A stretch of DNA of 64,000 nt, from positions 14,750,698-14,814,697 of the forward strand of contig OZ037765.1 of NCBI GenBank assembly GCA_964035545.1, in the 5' to 3' direction. The notes under the pieces are model-generated. The model made no database searches. It was not told the DNA's origin and was given only the letters and a program-made list of their open reading frames with translations. The stretch is from Bugula neritina. Its lineage: Eukaryota > Bryozoa > Gymnolaemata > Cheilostomatida > Bugulidae. Positions within the stretch are counted from its first letter, which is position 1. Each line of letters starts with the position of its first letter. The position numbers and the translations under genes are program-made. This document shows positions 13,551 to 29,159 of this stretch, piece after piece.

Positions 13551-14260
13551 TGACATACACTGGAACATACTGAAATACACTCCAATATACTACAACATAC
13601 TGAAATACACTGTAACCTACTGAAATATGCTGTAGCACACCGAAATATACTGCAACATACTAAAATATACTGCAACACATTGAAATATACTGCTGCATAG
13701 TCAAATATAATGCAAGATACTGTAACATTCTGAAATACACTGTAACATACTTAAATACACTGCAACATACTGCAACATACTGACATACACTGGAACATAC
13801 TGAAATACACTCCAACATACTACAACATACTGAAATACACTGTAACCTACTGAAATATGCTGTAGCACACTGAAATATACTGCAACATACTGAAATATAT
13901 TGAAAGTTACTACAACATACTGAAATACACTGTGACATACTGAGATACACTGCAACATACTGCAACATACTGCAACATACTGCAACATACTGAAATACAC
14001 TGTAACATACTGAAACATACTGCAACATACTGCAACATACTGAAATACACTGTAACATACTGAAATACACTGCAACATACTGTAACATACTGAAATACAC
14101 TGGAACATATTGAAACACACTACAACACATTGAAATATACTGCAACACACTGAAACATACAGCAACATACTGAAATATACTGCGACACATTGAAATATAC
14201 TGCAACACAGCTAAATATAATGCAAGATACTGCAACATTCTGAAATACACTGTGACATAC
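13551..14260. repeat. 710-bp tandem duplication, copy 2
   Basis: Same sequence as 12841-13550 as far as I compared. The junction reads '...ctgtgacatac' then 'tgacatacac'. At the end of this copy the same 'ctgtgacatac' is followed instead by 'tgaaatacac', marking the true outgoing sequence. The absence of differences implies a very recent event or an assembly artefact. Confidence 0.9.
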
Positions 14261-17200
14261 TGAAATACACTGCAACATACTTCAACATACTGCAACATAC
14301 TGCAACATACTGAAATACACTGTAACATATTGAAGTCCACTGCAACACATTGAAACATACTGCAACACACTGAAACATACGGCAACATACTGAATTATAC
14401 TGCAACACATTGAAATATACTGCAACATAGTCAAATATAATGCAAGATACTGTAACATTCTGAAACACACTGTGAGATACTGAAAAACACTGTGACATAC
14501 TTAAATACACTGCAACATACTGCAACATACTGAAATACACTGCAACACATTGAAATAAACCGCAACATACTTAAATATACGGTAACATACTGAAATATAC
14601 TGTAACTCATTGAAAAACATTGCAACATACTGAAACATACTGAAATATGCTGTAGCACACTGAAATACACCGCAGTTCACTGAAAAAAAGTGTAATATAC
14701 GGAAATGTACCGTAACATACTGAAATATACTGTAACAGACTGAAATGTACTGTAACACACTGAAATATACTGCAACATGCTGAAATACACTGTAACATAC
14801 TGAAATATACTGCAACATACTCCAACATACCGAATTACACTGTAACAAACTGAAATACACTCCAACATACTACAACATACTGAAATACACTGTAACATAT
14901 TGAAATACATCGCAACACATTGAAATATACTGCAACACACTGGAATATACTGTAACACACTGTAATATACTGCAACATGCTGCAACATACTGACATACAC
15001 TGGAACATACTGAAATACACTCCAATATACTACAACATACTGAAATACACTGTAACCTACTGAAATATGCTGTAGCACACCGAAATATACTGCAACATAC
15101 TGAAATATAATGCAAGTTACTACAACACATTGAAATACACTGTGACATACTGAGATACACTGCAACATACTGAGACATACTGCAACATACTGCAACATAC
15201 TGATATACACTGTAACAGACTGAAATGTACTGTAACACACTGAAATATACTGCAACATGCTGAAATACACTGTAACATACTGAAATATACTGCAACATAC
15301 TGCAACATACCGAATTACACTGTAACAAACTGAAATACACTCCAACATACTACAACATACTGAAATACACTGTAACGTATTGAAATACATCGCAACACAT
15401 TGAAATATACTGCAACACACTGAAATATACTGTAACACACTGTAATATAATGCAAGTTAGTACAACATACTGAAATACACTGTGACATACTGAGTTACAC
15501 TGCAACACCTTGAAATATAGTGCAACACACTGAAAGATACGGCAACATACTGAAATATACTGCGACACATTGAAATATACTGCAGCATACTGAAATATGC
15601 TGTAGCATACTGAAATATACTGTAACACACTGAAATATACTGCAACATACTGAAATACATTGCAACATACTGAAATATACTGCAACATACTGAAATACAC
15701 TGTAACATACTGAAACATACTGCAACATACTGCAACATACTGAAATACACTGTAACATACTGAAATACACTGCAACATACTGTAACATACTGAAATACAC
15801 TGGAACATATTGAAACACACTACAACACATTGAAATATACTGCAACACACTGAAACATACAGCAACATACTGAAATATACTGCGACACATTGAAATATAC
15901 TGCAACACAGCTAAATATAATGCAAGATACTGCAACATTCTAAAATACACTGTGACATACTGAAATACACTGCAACATACTTCAACATACTGCAACATAC
16001 TGCAACATACTGAAATACACTGTAACATATTGAAGTCCACTGCAACACATTGAAACATACTGCAACACACTGAAACATACGGCAACATACTGAAATATAC
16101 TGCAACACATTGAAATATACTGCAACATAGCCAAATATAATGCAAGATACTGTAACATTCTGAAACACACTGTGAGATACTGAAAAACACTGTGACATAC
16201 TTAAATACACTGCAACATACTGCAACATACTGAAATACACTGCAACACATTGAAATAAACCGCAACATACTTAAATATACGGTAACATACTGAAATATAC
16301 TGTAACTCATTGAAAAACATTGCAACATACTTAAACATACTGAAATATGCTGTAGCACACTGAAATACACCGCAGTTCACTGAAAAATAGTGTAATATAC
16401 GGAAATGTACCGTAACATACTGAAATATACTGTAACAGACTGAAATGTACTGTAACACACTGAAATATACTGCAACATGCTGAAATACACTGTAACATAC
16501 TGAAATATACTGCAACATACTGCAACATACCGAATTACACTGTAACAAACTGAAATACACTCCAACATACTACAACATACTGAAATACACTGTAACATAT
16601 TGAAATACACCGCAACACATTGAAACATACTCCAACATACCGAAATATATGGTAAACTACTGAAATATACGGTAACACATTGAAACATACCGCAAATTAC
16701 TAAAATACACTGCAACACACTCAAGTATACTGTAATATATATAGAAATGTACTGTAAAATACTTAAACATACGACAACATACCAAAAAACATACTGCAAC
16801 ATACTGAATTACACTGCAATATCCTGAAATATACTTCAACATACTGAAATATGCTGTAGCATGCTGTAATATACTGCAACACACTGTAATATACTGCAAC
16901 ATACTGCAACATACTGACATACACTGGAACATACTGAAATACACTCCAATATACTACAACATACTGAAATACACTGTAACCTACTGAAATATGCTGTAGC
17001 ACACCGAAATATACTGCAACATACTAAAATATACTGCAACACATTGAAATATACTGCTGCATAGTCAAATATAATGCAAGATACTGTAACATTCTGAAAA
17101 ACACTGTAACATACTTAAATACACTGCAACATACTGCAACATACTGACATACACTGGAACATACTGAAATACACTCCAACATACTACAACATACTGAAAT

Positions 17201-20200
17201 ACACTGTAACCTACTGAAACATGCTGTAGCACACTGAAATATACTGCAACATACTGAAATATATTGAAAGTTACTACAACATACTGAAATACACTGTGAC
17301 ATACTGAGATACACTGCAACATACTGCAACATACTGCAACATACTGCAACATACTGAAATACACTGTAACAGACTGAAATGTACTGTAACACACTGACAT
17401 ATACTGCAACACATTGAAATATACCGCAACATACTGAAATATGCTGTAGCACACTGAAATACACTGCAACTCACTATAATATAGTGTAATATACAGAAAT
17501 GTACTGTAACATACTGAAATATACTGTAACATACTGAAATTTGCTGCAACATACTGAAGTACACTGCAACATACTGCAACATACTGAAATACACTGTAAC
17601 ATATTGAAATACACGACAACACATTGAAATATACTGCAACACACTGAAGGATACGGCAACATACTGAAATATACTGCGACACATTGAAATATACTGCAAC
17701 ATACCGAAATATGCTGTAGCATACTGAAATATACTGTAACACACTGTAAAATACTGCAACATACTGCAACATACTGACATACACTGGAACATACTGAAAT
17801 ACGCTGCAACATACTACAACATACTGAAATACACTGTACCCTACTGAAATATGCTGTAGCACACTGAAATATACTGCAACATACTGAAATATAATGCAAG
17901 TTACTACAACGAACTGAAATACACTGTGACATACTGAGATACACTGCAACATACTGCAACATACTGCAACATACTGCAACATACTGCAACATACTGATAT
18001 ACACTGTAACAGACTGAAATGTACTGTAACACACTGAAATATACTGCAACATGCTGAAATACACTGTAACATACTGAAATATACTGCAACATACTCCAAC
18101 ATACCGAATTACACTGTAACAAACTGAAATACACTCCAACATACTACAACATACTGCAACATACTGCAACATACTACAACATACTGAAATAAACTGTGAC
18201 ATACTGAGATACACTGCAACATACTGCAAGATACTGCAACATACTGAAATACACTGTAACCTACTGAAATACACTGCAACATACTACAACATACTGAAAT
18301 ACACTGTAACATTATGAATTACCCTGCAACACATTGAAAAATACTGCAACATATCGAAATATATGGTAAACAATTGAAATATACTGTAACACATCGAAAA
18401 ATACTGCAACATACTGAAATATACTGTAACACACTGAAATATACTGCAACATACTGAAATACATTGTAACATACTGAAATATACTGCAACATACTGCAAC
18501 ATACTGAAATACACTGTAACATACTGAAATACACTGCAACATACTGCAACATACTGAAATACATTGGAACATATTGAAACACACTACAACACATTAAAAT
18601 ATACTGCAACACACTGAAACATACGGCAACATACTGAAATATACTGCAAAACATCTAAATATACTGCTACATACTGAAACATGCTGTAGCATACTGAAAT
18701 ACACTGCTACACACTGAAGTATACTGTAATATACAGAAATGTACTGTAACATACTGAAACGTACGTCAACATACTGAAATGTACTCCAACATGCTGAACT
18801 ATACTGCAACATACTGAAATACACTGTAATATACTGAATTAAACTGCAACATACTGCAACATACTGAAATAAGCTGTACCATATTGAAATACACTACAAC
18901 ACATTGTAATATACTGCAACATACTGAACCATACGGCAACATACTGAAATATACTGCAAGACATTGAAATATACTACAACATAGTCAAATATAACGCAAG
19001 ATACTGTAACATCCGGAAAAACACTGTGACATACTGAAATACACTGCAACATACTGCAACATACTGCAACATACTGATATACACTGCAACACATTGAAAT
19101 AAACCGCAACATACTTAAATATACGGTAACATACTGAAATATACTGTAACTCATTGAAAAACATTGCAACATACTAAAACATACTGAAATATGCTGTAGC
19201 ACACTGAAATACACCGCAGTTCACTGAAAAATAGTGTAATATACGGAAATATACCGTAACATACTGAAATATACTGTAACAGACTGAAATGTACTGTAAC
19301 ACACTGAAATACACTGCAACATGCTGAAATACACTGTAACATACTGAAATATACTGCAACATACTGCAACATACCGAATTACACTGTAACAAACTGAAAT
19401 ACACTCCAACAAACTACAACATACTGAAATACACTGTAACATATTGAAATACACCGCAACACATTGAAATATACTGCAACATAACGAAATATATAGTAAA
19501 CTACTGAAATATACTGTAACACATTGAAACATACGGCAAAATACTAAAATACACTGCAACACACTGAAGTATACTGTAACATATAGAAATGTACTGTAAA
19601 ATACTTAAACATGTGACAACATACCAAAAAATATCCTGCAACATACTGAATTACACTGCAATATTCTGAAATATACTTCAACATACTGAAACATACCTAA
19701 AAACATTGAAATATACTGAAATACAGTGTAGGATATTGAAATACACTGCAACAATTTGGAATATACAGCAACATACCGAAGTATATGGTAACCTACTGAA
19801 ATATGTTGCAAACTACTGAAATATACTGCAACATACTGCAACATAATAAAATATACTATAACACACTGGAATAAACTGCAAAATACTGAAATATACTGTA
19901 ACATACTGAAACATACTGCAACATACCGAAATATACTGTAACATTCTGAAATATACTGCAAGATACTGCAATATACTGAAATACACTGTAACATACTGAA
20001 ATACACTGCAACATACTGCAACATACTGACATACACTGGAACATACTGAAATACACTGCAACATACTACAACATACTGAAATACACTGTAACCTACTGAA
20101 ATATGCTGTAGCACACTGAAATATACTGCAACATACTGAAATATAATGCAAGTTACTACAACATACTGAAAAACACTGTGACATACTGAAATACACTGCA

Positions 20201-21335
20201 ACATACTGCAACATACTGCAACATACTGGAATACACTGTAACATATTGAAATACACTGCAACATACTGCAACATACTGCAACACACTGAAACATACGGCA
20301 ACACACTCACATGTACAGCGACACATTGAAATATACTGCAACATACTGAAATATGCTGTAGCATACTGAAATACACTGCAACACACTGAAATATACTGCA
20401 ACATACTGCAACATACTGAAATACACTGTAACATACTGAAATACACTGCAACATACTGCAACATACTGAAATACACTGGAACATATTGAAACACACTACA
20501 ACACATTGAAATATACTGCAACACACTGAAACATACAGCACCATACTGAAATATACTGCGACACATTAAAATATACTGCAACATACTGAAATATGCTGTA
20601 GCATGCTGTAATATACTGTAACACACTGTATTATACTGCAACATACTGCAACATACTGACATACACTGGAACATACTGAAATACACTCCAATATACTACA
20701 ACATACTGAAATACACTGTACCCTACTGAAATATGCTGTAGCACACTGAAATAAACTGCAACATACTGAAATATAATGCAAGTTACTACAACGAACTGAA
20801 ATACACTGTGACATACTGAGATACACTGCAACATACTGCAACATACTGCAACATACTGCAACATACTGGAACATATTGATATACACTGTAACAGACTGAA
20901 ATGTACTGTAACACACTGAAATATACTGCAACATGCTGAAATACAGTGTAACATACTGAAATATACTGCAACATACTCCAACATACCGAATTACACTGTA
21001 ACAAACTGAAATACACTCCAACATACTACAACATACTGAAATACACTGTAACATATTGAAATACATCGCAACACATTGAAATATACTGCAACACACTGAA
21101 ATATACTGTAACACACTGTAATATACTGCAACATACTGCAACATACTGACATACACTGGAACATACTGAAATACACTCCAATATACTACAACATACTGAA
21201 ATACACTGTAACCTACTGAAATATGCTGTAGCACACCGAAATATACTGCAACATACTGAAATATAATGCAAGTTACTACAACATACTGAAATACACTGTG
21301 ACATACTGAGATACACTGCAACATACTGAGACATA
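14020..21335. repeat. 7.3-kb tandem higher-order repeat, copy 1
   Basis: Matches the next copy at an offset of 7,316 ('tggaacatattg' at 14101 and 21417; frames 14607-14828 and 21923-22144, 16377-16802 and 23693-24118, 17274-17792 and 24590-25108), then 7,306 after a one-decamer loss in copy 2 near 25,260-25,300. It contains two related M1-flank regions, 1,724 bp apart (frames ending at 14607 and 16331). One left-half M1 at 16,779 is truncated, and one full M1 lies at 19723. The left boundary is approximate because similarity fades through ordinary decamers. Confidence 0.9.
16779..16870. repeat. Truncated M1 block with deletion or recombination junction
   Basis: The left part of M1 is intact ('ataccaaaaa' at 16779, 'atcctgaaat', 'atacttcaac'), but near 16,846 it runs directly into 'atgctgtagcatgctg', a context found at 1490-1510 and 4142-4162. 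The 'acagtgtagg' to 'ataataaaat' part is missing. The same junction is at about 24,162 in copy 2 of the 7.3-kb repeat, so it predates that duplication. Confidence 0.88.
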
Positions 21336-24300
21336 CTGCAACATACTGCAACATACTGAAATACACTGTAACATACTGAAATACACTGCAACATACTGTA
21401 ACATACTGAAATACACTGGAACATATTGAAACACACTACAACACATTGAAATATACTGCAACACACTGAAACATACAGCAACATACTGAAATATACTGCG
21501 ACACATTGAAATATACTGCAACACAGCTAAATATAATGCAAGATACTGCAACATTCTGAAATACACTGTGACATACTGAAATACACTGCAACATACTTCA
21601 ACATACTGCAACATACTGCAACATACTGAAATACACTGTAACATATTGAAGTCCACTGCAACACATTGAAACATACTGCAACACACTGAAACATACGGCA
21701 ACATACTGAATTATACTGCAACACATTGAAATATACTGCAACATAGTCAAATATAATGCAAGATACTGTAACATTCTGAAACACACTGTGAGATACTGAA
21801 AAACACTGTGACATACTTAAATACACTGCAACATACTGCAACATACTGAAATACACTGCAACACATTGAAATAAACCGCAACATACTTAAATATACGGTA
21901 ACATACTGAAATATACTGTAACTCATTGAAAAACATTGCAACATACTGAAACATACTGAAATATGCTGTAGCACACTGAAATACACCGCAGTTCACTGAA
22001 AAAAAGTGTAATATACGGAAATGTACCGTAACATACTGAAATATACTGTAACAGACTGAAATGTACTGTAACACACTGAAATATACTGCAACATGCTGAA
22101 ATACACTGTAACATACTGAAATATACTGCAACATACTCCAACATACCGAATTACACTGTAACAAACTGAAATACACTCCAACATACTACAACATACTGAA
22201 ATACACTGTAACATATTGAAATACATCGCAACACATTGAAATATACTGCAACACACTGAAATATACTGTAACACACTGTAATATACTGCAACATGCTGCA
22301 ACATACTGACATACACTGGAACATACTGAAATACACTCCAATATACTACAACATACTGAAATACACTGTAACCTACTGAAATATGCTGTAGCACACCGAA
22401 ATATACTGCAACATACTGAAATATAATGCAAGTTACTACAACACATTGAAATACACTGTGACATACTGAGATACACTGCAACATACTGAGACATACTGCA
22501 ACATACTGCAACATACTGATACACACTGTAAGAGACTGAAATGTACTGTAACACACTGAAATATACTGCAACATGCTGAAATACACTGTAACATACTGAA
22601 ATATACTGCAACATACTGCAACATACCGAATTACACTGTAACAAACTGAAATACACTCCAACATACTACAACATACTGAAATACACTGTAACGTATTGAA
22701 ATACATCGCAACACATTGAAATATACTGCAACACACTGAAATATACTGTAACACACTGTAATATAATGCAAGTTAGTACAACATACTGAAATACACTGTG
22801 ACATACTGAGTTACACTGCAACACCTTGAAATATAGTGCAACACACTGAAAGATACGGCAACATACTGAAATATACTGCGACACATTGAAATATACTGCA
22901 GCATACTGAAATATGCTGTAGCATACTGAAATATACTGTAACACACTGAAATATACTGCAACATACTGAAATACATTGCAACATACTGAAATATACTGCA
23001 ACATACTGAAATACACTGTAACATACTGAAACATACTGCAACATACTGCAACATACTGAAATACACTGTAACATACTGAAATACACTGCAACATACTGTA
23101 ACATACTGAAATACACTGGAACATATTGAAACACACTACAACACATTGAAATATACTGCAACACACTGAAACATACAGCAACATACTGAAATATACTGCG
23201 ACACATTGAAATATACTGCAACACAGCTAAATATAATGCAAGATACTGCAACATTCTAAAATACACTGTGACATACTGAAATACACTGCAACATACTTCA
23301 ACATACTGCAACATACTGCAACATACTGAAATACACTGTAACATATTGAAGTCCACTGCAACACATTGAAACATACTGCAACACACTGAAACATACGGCA
23401 ACATACTGAAATATACTGCAACACATTGAAATATACTGCAACATAGCCAAATATAATGCAAGATACTGTAACATTCTGAAACACACTGTGAGATACTGAA
23501 AAACACTGTGACATACTTAAATACACTGCAACATACTGCAACATACTGAAATACACTGCAACACATTGAAATAAACCGCAACATACTTAAATATACGGTA
23601 ACATACTGAAATATACTGTAACTCATTGAAAAACATTGCAACATACTTAAACATACTGAAATATGCTGTAGCACACTGAAATACACCGCAGTTCACTGAA
23701 AAATAGTGTAATATACGGAAATGTACCGTAACATACTGAAATATACTGTAACAGACTGAAATGTACTGTAACACACTGAAATATACTGCAACATGCTGAA
23801 ATACACTGTAACATACTGAAATATACTGCAACATACTGCAACATACCGAATTACACTGTAACAAACTGAAATACACTCCAACATACTACAACATACTGAA
23901 ATACACTGTAACATATTGAAATACACCGCAACACATTGAAACATACTCCAACATACCGAAATATATGGTAAACTACTGAAATATACGGTAACACATTGAA
24001 ACATACCGCAAATTACTAAAATACACTGCAACACACTCAAGTATACTGTAATATATATAGAAATGTACTGTAAAATACTTAAACATACGACAACATACCA
24101 AAAAACATACTGCAACATACTGAATTACACTGCAATATCCTGAAATATACTTCAACATACTGAAATATGCTGTAGCATGCTGTAATATACTGTAACACAC
24201 TGTAATATACTGCAACATACTGCAACATACTGACATACACTGGAACATACTGAAATACACTCCAATATACTACAACATACTGAAATACACTGTAACCTAC

Positions 24301-27300
24301 TGAAATATGCTGTAGCACACCGAAATATACTGCAACATACTAAAATATACTGCAACACATTGAAATATACTGCTGCATAGTCAAATATAATGCAAGATAC
24401 TGTAACATTCTGAAAAACACTGTAACATACTTAAATACACTGCAACATACTGCAACATACTGACATACACTGGAACATACTGAAATACACTCCAACATAC
24501 TACAACATACTGAAATACACTGTAACCTACTGAAACATGCTGTAGCACACTGAAATATACTGCAACATACTGAAATATATTGAAAGTTACTACAACATAC
24601 TGAAATACACTGTGACATACTGAGAAACACTGCAACATACTGCAACATACTGCAACATACTGCAACATACTGAAATACACTGTAACAGACTGAAATGTAC
24701 TGTAACACACTGACATATACTGCAACACATTGAAATATACCGCAACATACTGAAATATGCTGTAGCACACTGAAATACACTGCAACTCACTATAATATAG
24801 TGTAATATACAGAAATGTACTGTAACATACTGAAATATACTGTAACATACTGAAATTTGCTGCAACATACTGAAGTACACTGCAACATACTGCAACATAC
24901 TGAAATACACTGTAACATATTGAAATACACGACAACACATTGAAATATACTGCAACACACTGAAGGATACGGCAACATACTGAAATATACTGCGACACAT
25001 TGAAATATACTGCAACATACCGAAATATGCTGTAGCATACTGAAATATACTGTAACACACTGTAAAATACTGCAACATACTGCAACATACTGACATACAC
25101 TGGAACATACTGAAATACGCTGCAACATACTACAACATACTGAAATACACTGTACCCTACTGAAATATGCTGTAGCACACTGAAATATACTGCAACATAC
25201 TGAAATATAATGCAAGTTACTACAACGAACTGAAATACACTGTGACATACTGAGATACACTGCAACATACTGCAACATACTGCAACATACTGCAACATAC
25301 TGATATACACTGTAACAGACTGAAATGTACTGTAACACACTGAAATATACTGCAACATGCTGAAATACACTGTAACATACTGAAATATACTGCAACATAC
25401 TCCAACATACCGAATTACACTGTAACAAACTGAAATACACTCCAACATACTACAACATACTGCAACATACTGCAACATACTACAACATACTGAAATAAAC
25501 TGTGACATACTGAGATACACTGCAACATACTGCAAGATACTGCAACATACTGAAATACACTGTAACCTACTGAAATACACTGCAACATACTACAACATAC
25601 TGAAATACACTGTAACATTATGAATTACCCTGCAACACATTGAAAAATACTGCAACATATCGAAATATATGGTAAACAATTGAAATATACTGTAACACAT
25701 CGAAAAATACTGCAACATACTGAAATATACTGTAACACACTGAAATATACTGCAACATACTGAAATACATTGTAACATACTGAAATATACTGCAACATAC
25801 TGCAACATACTGAAATACACTGTAACATACTGAATTACACTGCAACATACTGCAACATACTGAAATACATTGGAACATATTGAAACACACTACAACACAT
25901 TAAAATATACTGCAACACACTGAAACATACGGCAACATACTGAAATATACTGCAAAACATCTAAATATACTGCTACATACTGAAACATGCTGTAGCATAC
26001 TGAAATACACTGCAACACACTGAAGTATACTGTAATATACAGAAATGTACTGTAACATACTGAAACGTACGTCAACATACTGAAATGTACTCCAACATGC
26101 TGAACTATACTGCAACATACTGAAATACACTGTAATATACTGAATTAAACTGCAACATACTGCAACATACTGAAATAAGCTGTACCATATTGAAATACAC
26201 TACAACACATTGTAATATACTGCAACATACTGAACCATACGGCAACATACTGAAATATACTGCAAGACATTGAAATATACTACAACATAGTCAAATATAA
26301 CGCAAGATACTGTAACATCCGGAAAAACACTGTGACATACTGAAATACACTGCAACATACTGCAACATACTGCAACATACTGATATACACTGCAACACAT
26401 TGAAATAAACCGCAACATACTTAAATATACGGTAACATACTGAAATATACTGTAACTCATTGAAAAACATTGCAACATACTAAAACATACTGAAATATGC
26501 TGTAGCACACTGAAATACACCGCAGTTCACTGAAAAATAGTGTAATATACGGAAATATACCGTAACATACTGAAATATACTGTAACAGACTGAAATGTAC
26601 TGTAACACACTGAAATACACTGCAACATGCTGAAATACACTGTAACATACTGAAATATACTGCAACATACTGCAACATACCGAATTACACTGTAACAAAC
26701 TGAAATACACTCCAACAAACTACAACATACTGAAATACACTGTAACATATTGAAATACACCGCAACACATTGAAATATACTGCAACATAACGAAATATAT
26801 AGTAAACTACTGAAATATACTGTAACACATTGAAACATACGGCAAAATACTAAAATACACTGCAACACACTGAAGTATACTGTAACATATAGAAATGTAC
26901 TGTAAAATACTTAAACATGTGACAACATACCAAAAAATATCCTGCAACATACTGAATTACACTGCAATATTCTGAAATATACTTCAACATACTGAAACAT
27001 ACCTAAAAACATTGAAATATACTGAAATACAGTGTAGGATATTGAAATACACTGCAACAATTTGGAATATACAGCAACATACCGAAGTATATGGTAACCT
27101 ACTGAAATATGTTGCAAACTACTGAAATATACTGCAACATACTGCAACATAATAAAATATACTATAACACACTGGAATAAACTGCAAAATACTGAAATAT
27201 ACTGTAACATACTGAAACATACTGCAACATACCGAAATATACTGTAACATTCTGAAATATACTGCAAGATACTGCAATATACTGAAATACACTGTAACAT

Positions 27301-28340
27301 ACTGAAATACACTGCAACATACTGCAACATACTGACATACACTGGAACATACTGAAATACACTGCAACATACTACAACATACTGAAATACACTGTAACCT
27401 ACTGAAATATGCTGTAGCACACTGAAATATACTGCAACATACTGAAATATAATGCAAGTTACTACAACATACTGAAAAACACTGTGACATACTGAAATAC
27501 ACTGCAACATACTGCAACATACTGCAACATACTGGAATACACTGTAACATATTGAAATACACTGCAACATACTGCAACATACTGCAACACACTGAAACAT
27601 ACGGCAACACACTCACATGTACAGCGACACATTGAAATATACTGCAACATACTGAAATATGCTGTAGCATACTGAAATACACTGCAACACACTGAAATAT
27701 ACTGCAACATACTGCAACATACTGAAATACACTGTAACATACTGAAATACACTGCAACATACTGCAACATACTGAAATACACTGGAACATATTGAAACAC
27801 ACTACAACACATTGAAATATACTGCAACACACTGAAACATACAGCACCATACTGAAATATACTGCGACACATTAAAATATACTGCAACATACTGAAATAT
27901 GCTGTAGCATGCTGTAATATACTGTAACACACTGTATTATACTGCAACATACTGCAACATACTGACATACACTGGAACATACTGAAATACACTCCAATAT
28001 ACTACAACATACTGAAATACACTGTACCCTACTGAAATATGCTGTAGCACACTGAAATAAACTGCAACATACTGAAATATAATGCAAGTTACTACAACGA
28101 ACTGAAATACACTGTGACATACTGAGATACACTGCAACATACTGCAACATACTGCAACATACTGCAACATACTGGAACATATTGATATACACTGTAACAG
28201 ACTGAAATGTACTGTAACACACTGAAATATACTGCAACATGCTGAAATACAGTGTAACATACTGAAATATACTGCAACATACTCCAACATACCGAATTAC
28301 ACTGTAACAAACTGAAATACACTCCAACATACTACAACAT
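21336..28340. repeat. 7.3-kb tandem higher-order repeat, copy 2
   Basis: Adjacent partner of 14020-21335. Full M1 is at 27029 (copy 1 at 19723), truncated M1 at 24095 (copy 1 at 16779), cgtacg at 26066 (18760) and cacatgtacagcgac at 27614 (20308). It departs from copy 1 near 28,345, about 300 bp before a full unit would end, switching to a 'ctgtgacatactgagttac' context. Point changes between copies are sparse. Confidence 0.9.
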
Positions 28341-29159
28341 ACTGAAATACACTGTGACATACTGAGTTACACTGCAACACCTTGAAATATAGTGCAACAC
28401 ACTGAAAGATACGGCAACATACTGAAATATACTGCGACACATTGAAATATTCTGCAGCATACTGAAATATGCTGTAGCATACTGAAATACACTGTAACAC
28501 ACTGAAATATACTGCAACATACTGAAATACATTGTAACATACTGAAATATACTGCAACATACTGAAATACACTGTAACCTACTGAAATACACTGCAACAT
28601 ACTGCAACATACTGAAATACACTGTAACATATTGAAGTCCACTGCAACACATTGAAACATACTGCAACACACTGAAACATACGGCAACATACTGAAATAT
28701 ACTGCAACACATTGAAATATACTGCAACATAGTCAAATATAATGCAAGATACTGTAACATTATGAATTACACTGCAACACATTGAAAAATACTGCAACAT
28801 ATCGAAATATATGGTAAACAACTGAAATATACTGTAACACATCGAAAAATACTGCAACATACTGAAATATACTGTAACACACTGAAATATACTGCAACAT
28901 ACTGAAATACATTGTAACATACTGAAATATACTGCAACATACTGCAACATACTGACATACACTGGAACATACTGAAAGACACTGCAACATATTACAACAT
29001 ACTGAAATACACTGTAACCTACTGAAATATGCTGTAGCACACTGAAATATACTGCAACATACTGAAATATAATGCAAGTTACTCCAACATACTGAAATAC
29101 ACTGTGAGATACTGAAATACACTGCAACATACTTCAACATACTGCAACATACTGTAACA
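28341..29159. repeat. Rearranged satellite between 3.6-kb repeats
   Basis: A patchwork of sub-blocks seen elsewhere: 'gagttacactgcaacacc' with 'tattctgcagcatactg' (as near 32,560-32,660), then 'gaagtccactgc', then 'attatgaattacactg', then 'ataatgcaagttactccaac'. The order matches no other stretch at length, so this looks like the product of several exchanges. I see no gene or unique sequence. Confidence 0.7.

Noticed and set aside
12841-14260. Treating the perfect duplications as certain biology
   Set aside because: Collapsed or duplicated contig segments are common in satellite assemblies. Without reads, an artefact cannot be excluded, so they are reported only as observations.
16725-16750. 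'taatatatatag' as a TATA box or promoter
   Set aside because: It is a short TA expansion of the ordinary 'taacatatag' unit, repeated in many copies, with no downstream gene or other promoter element.
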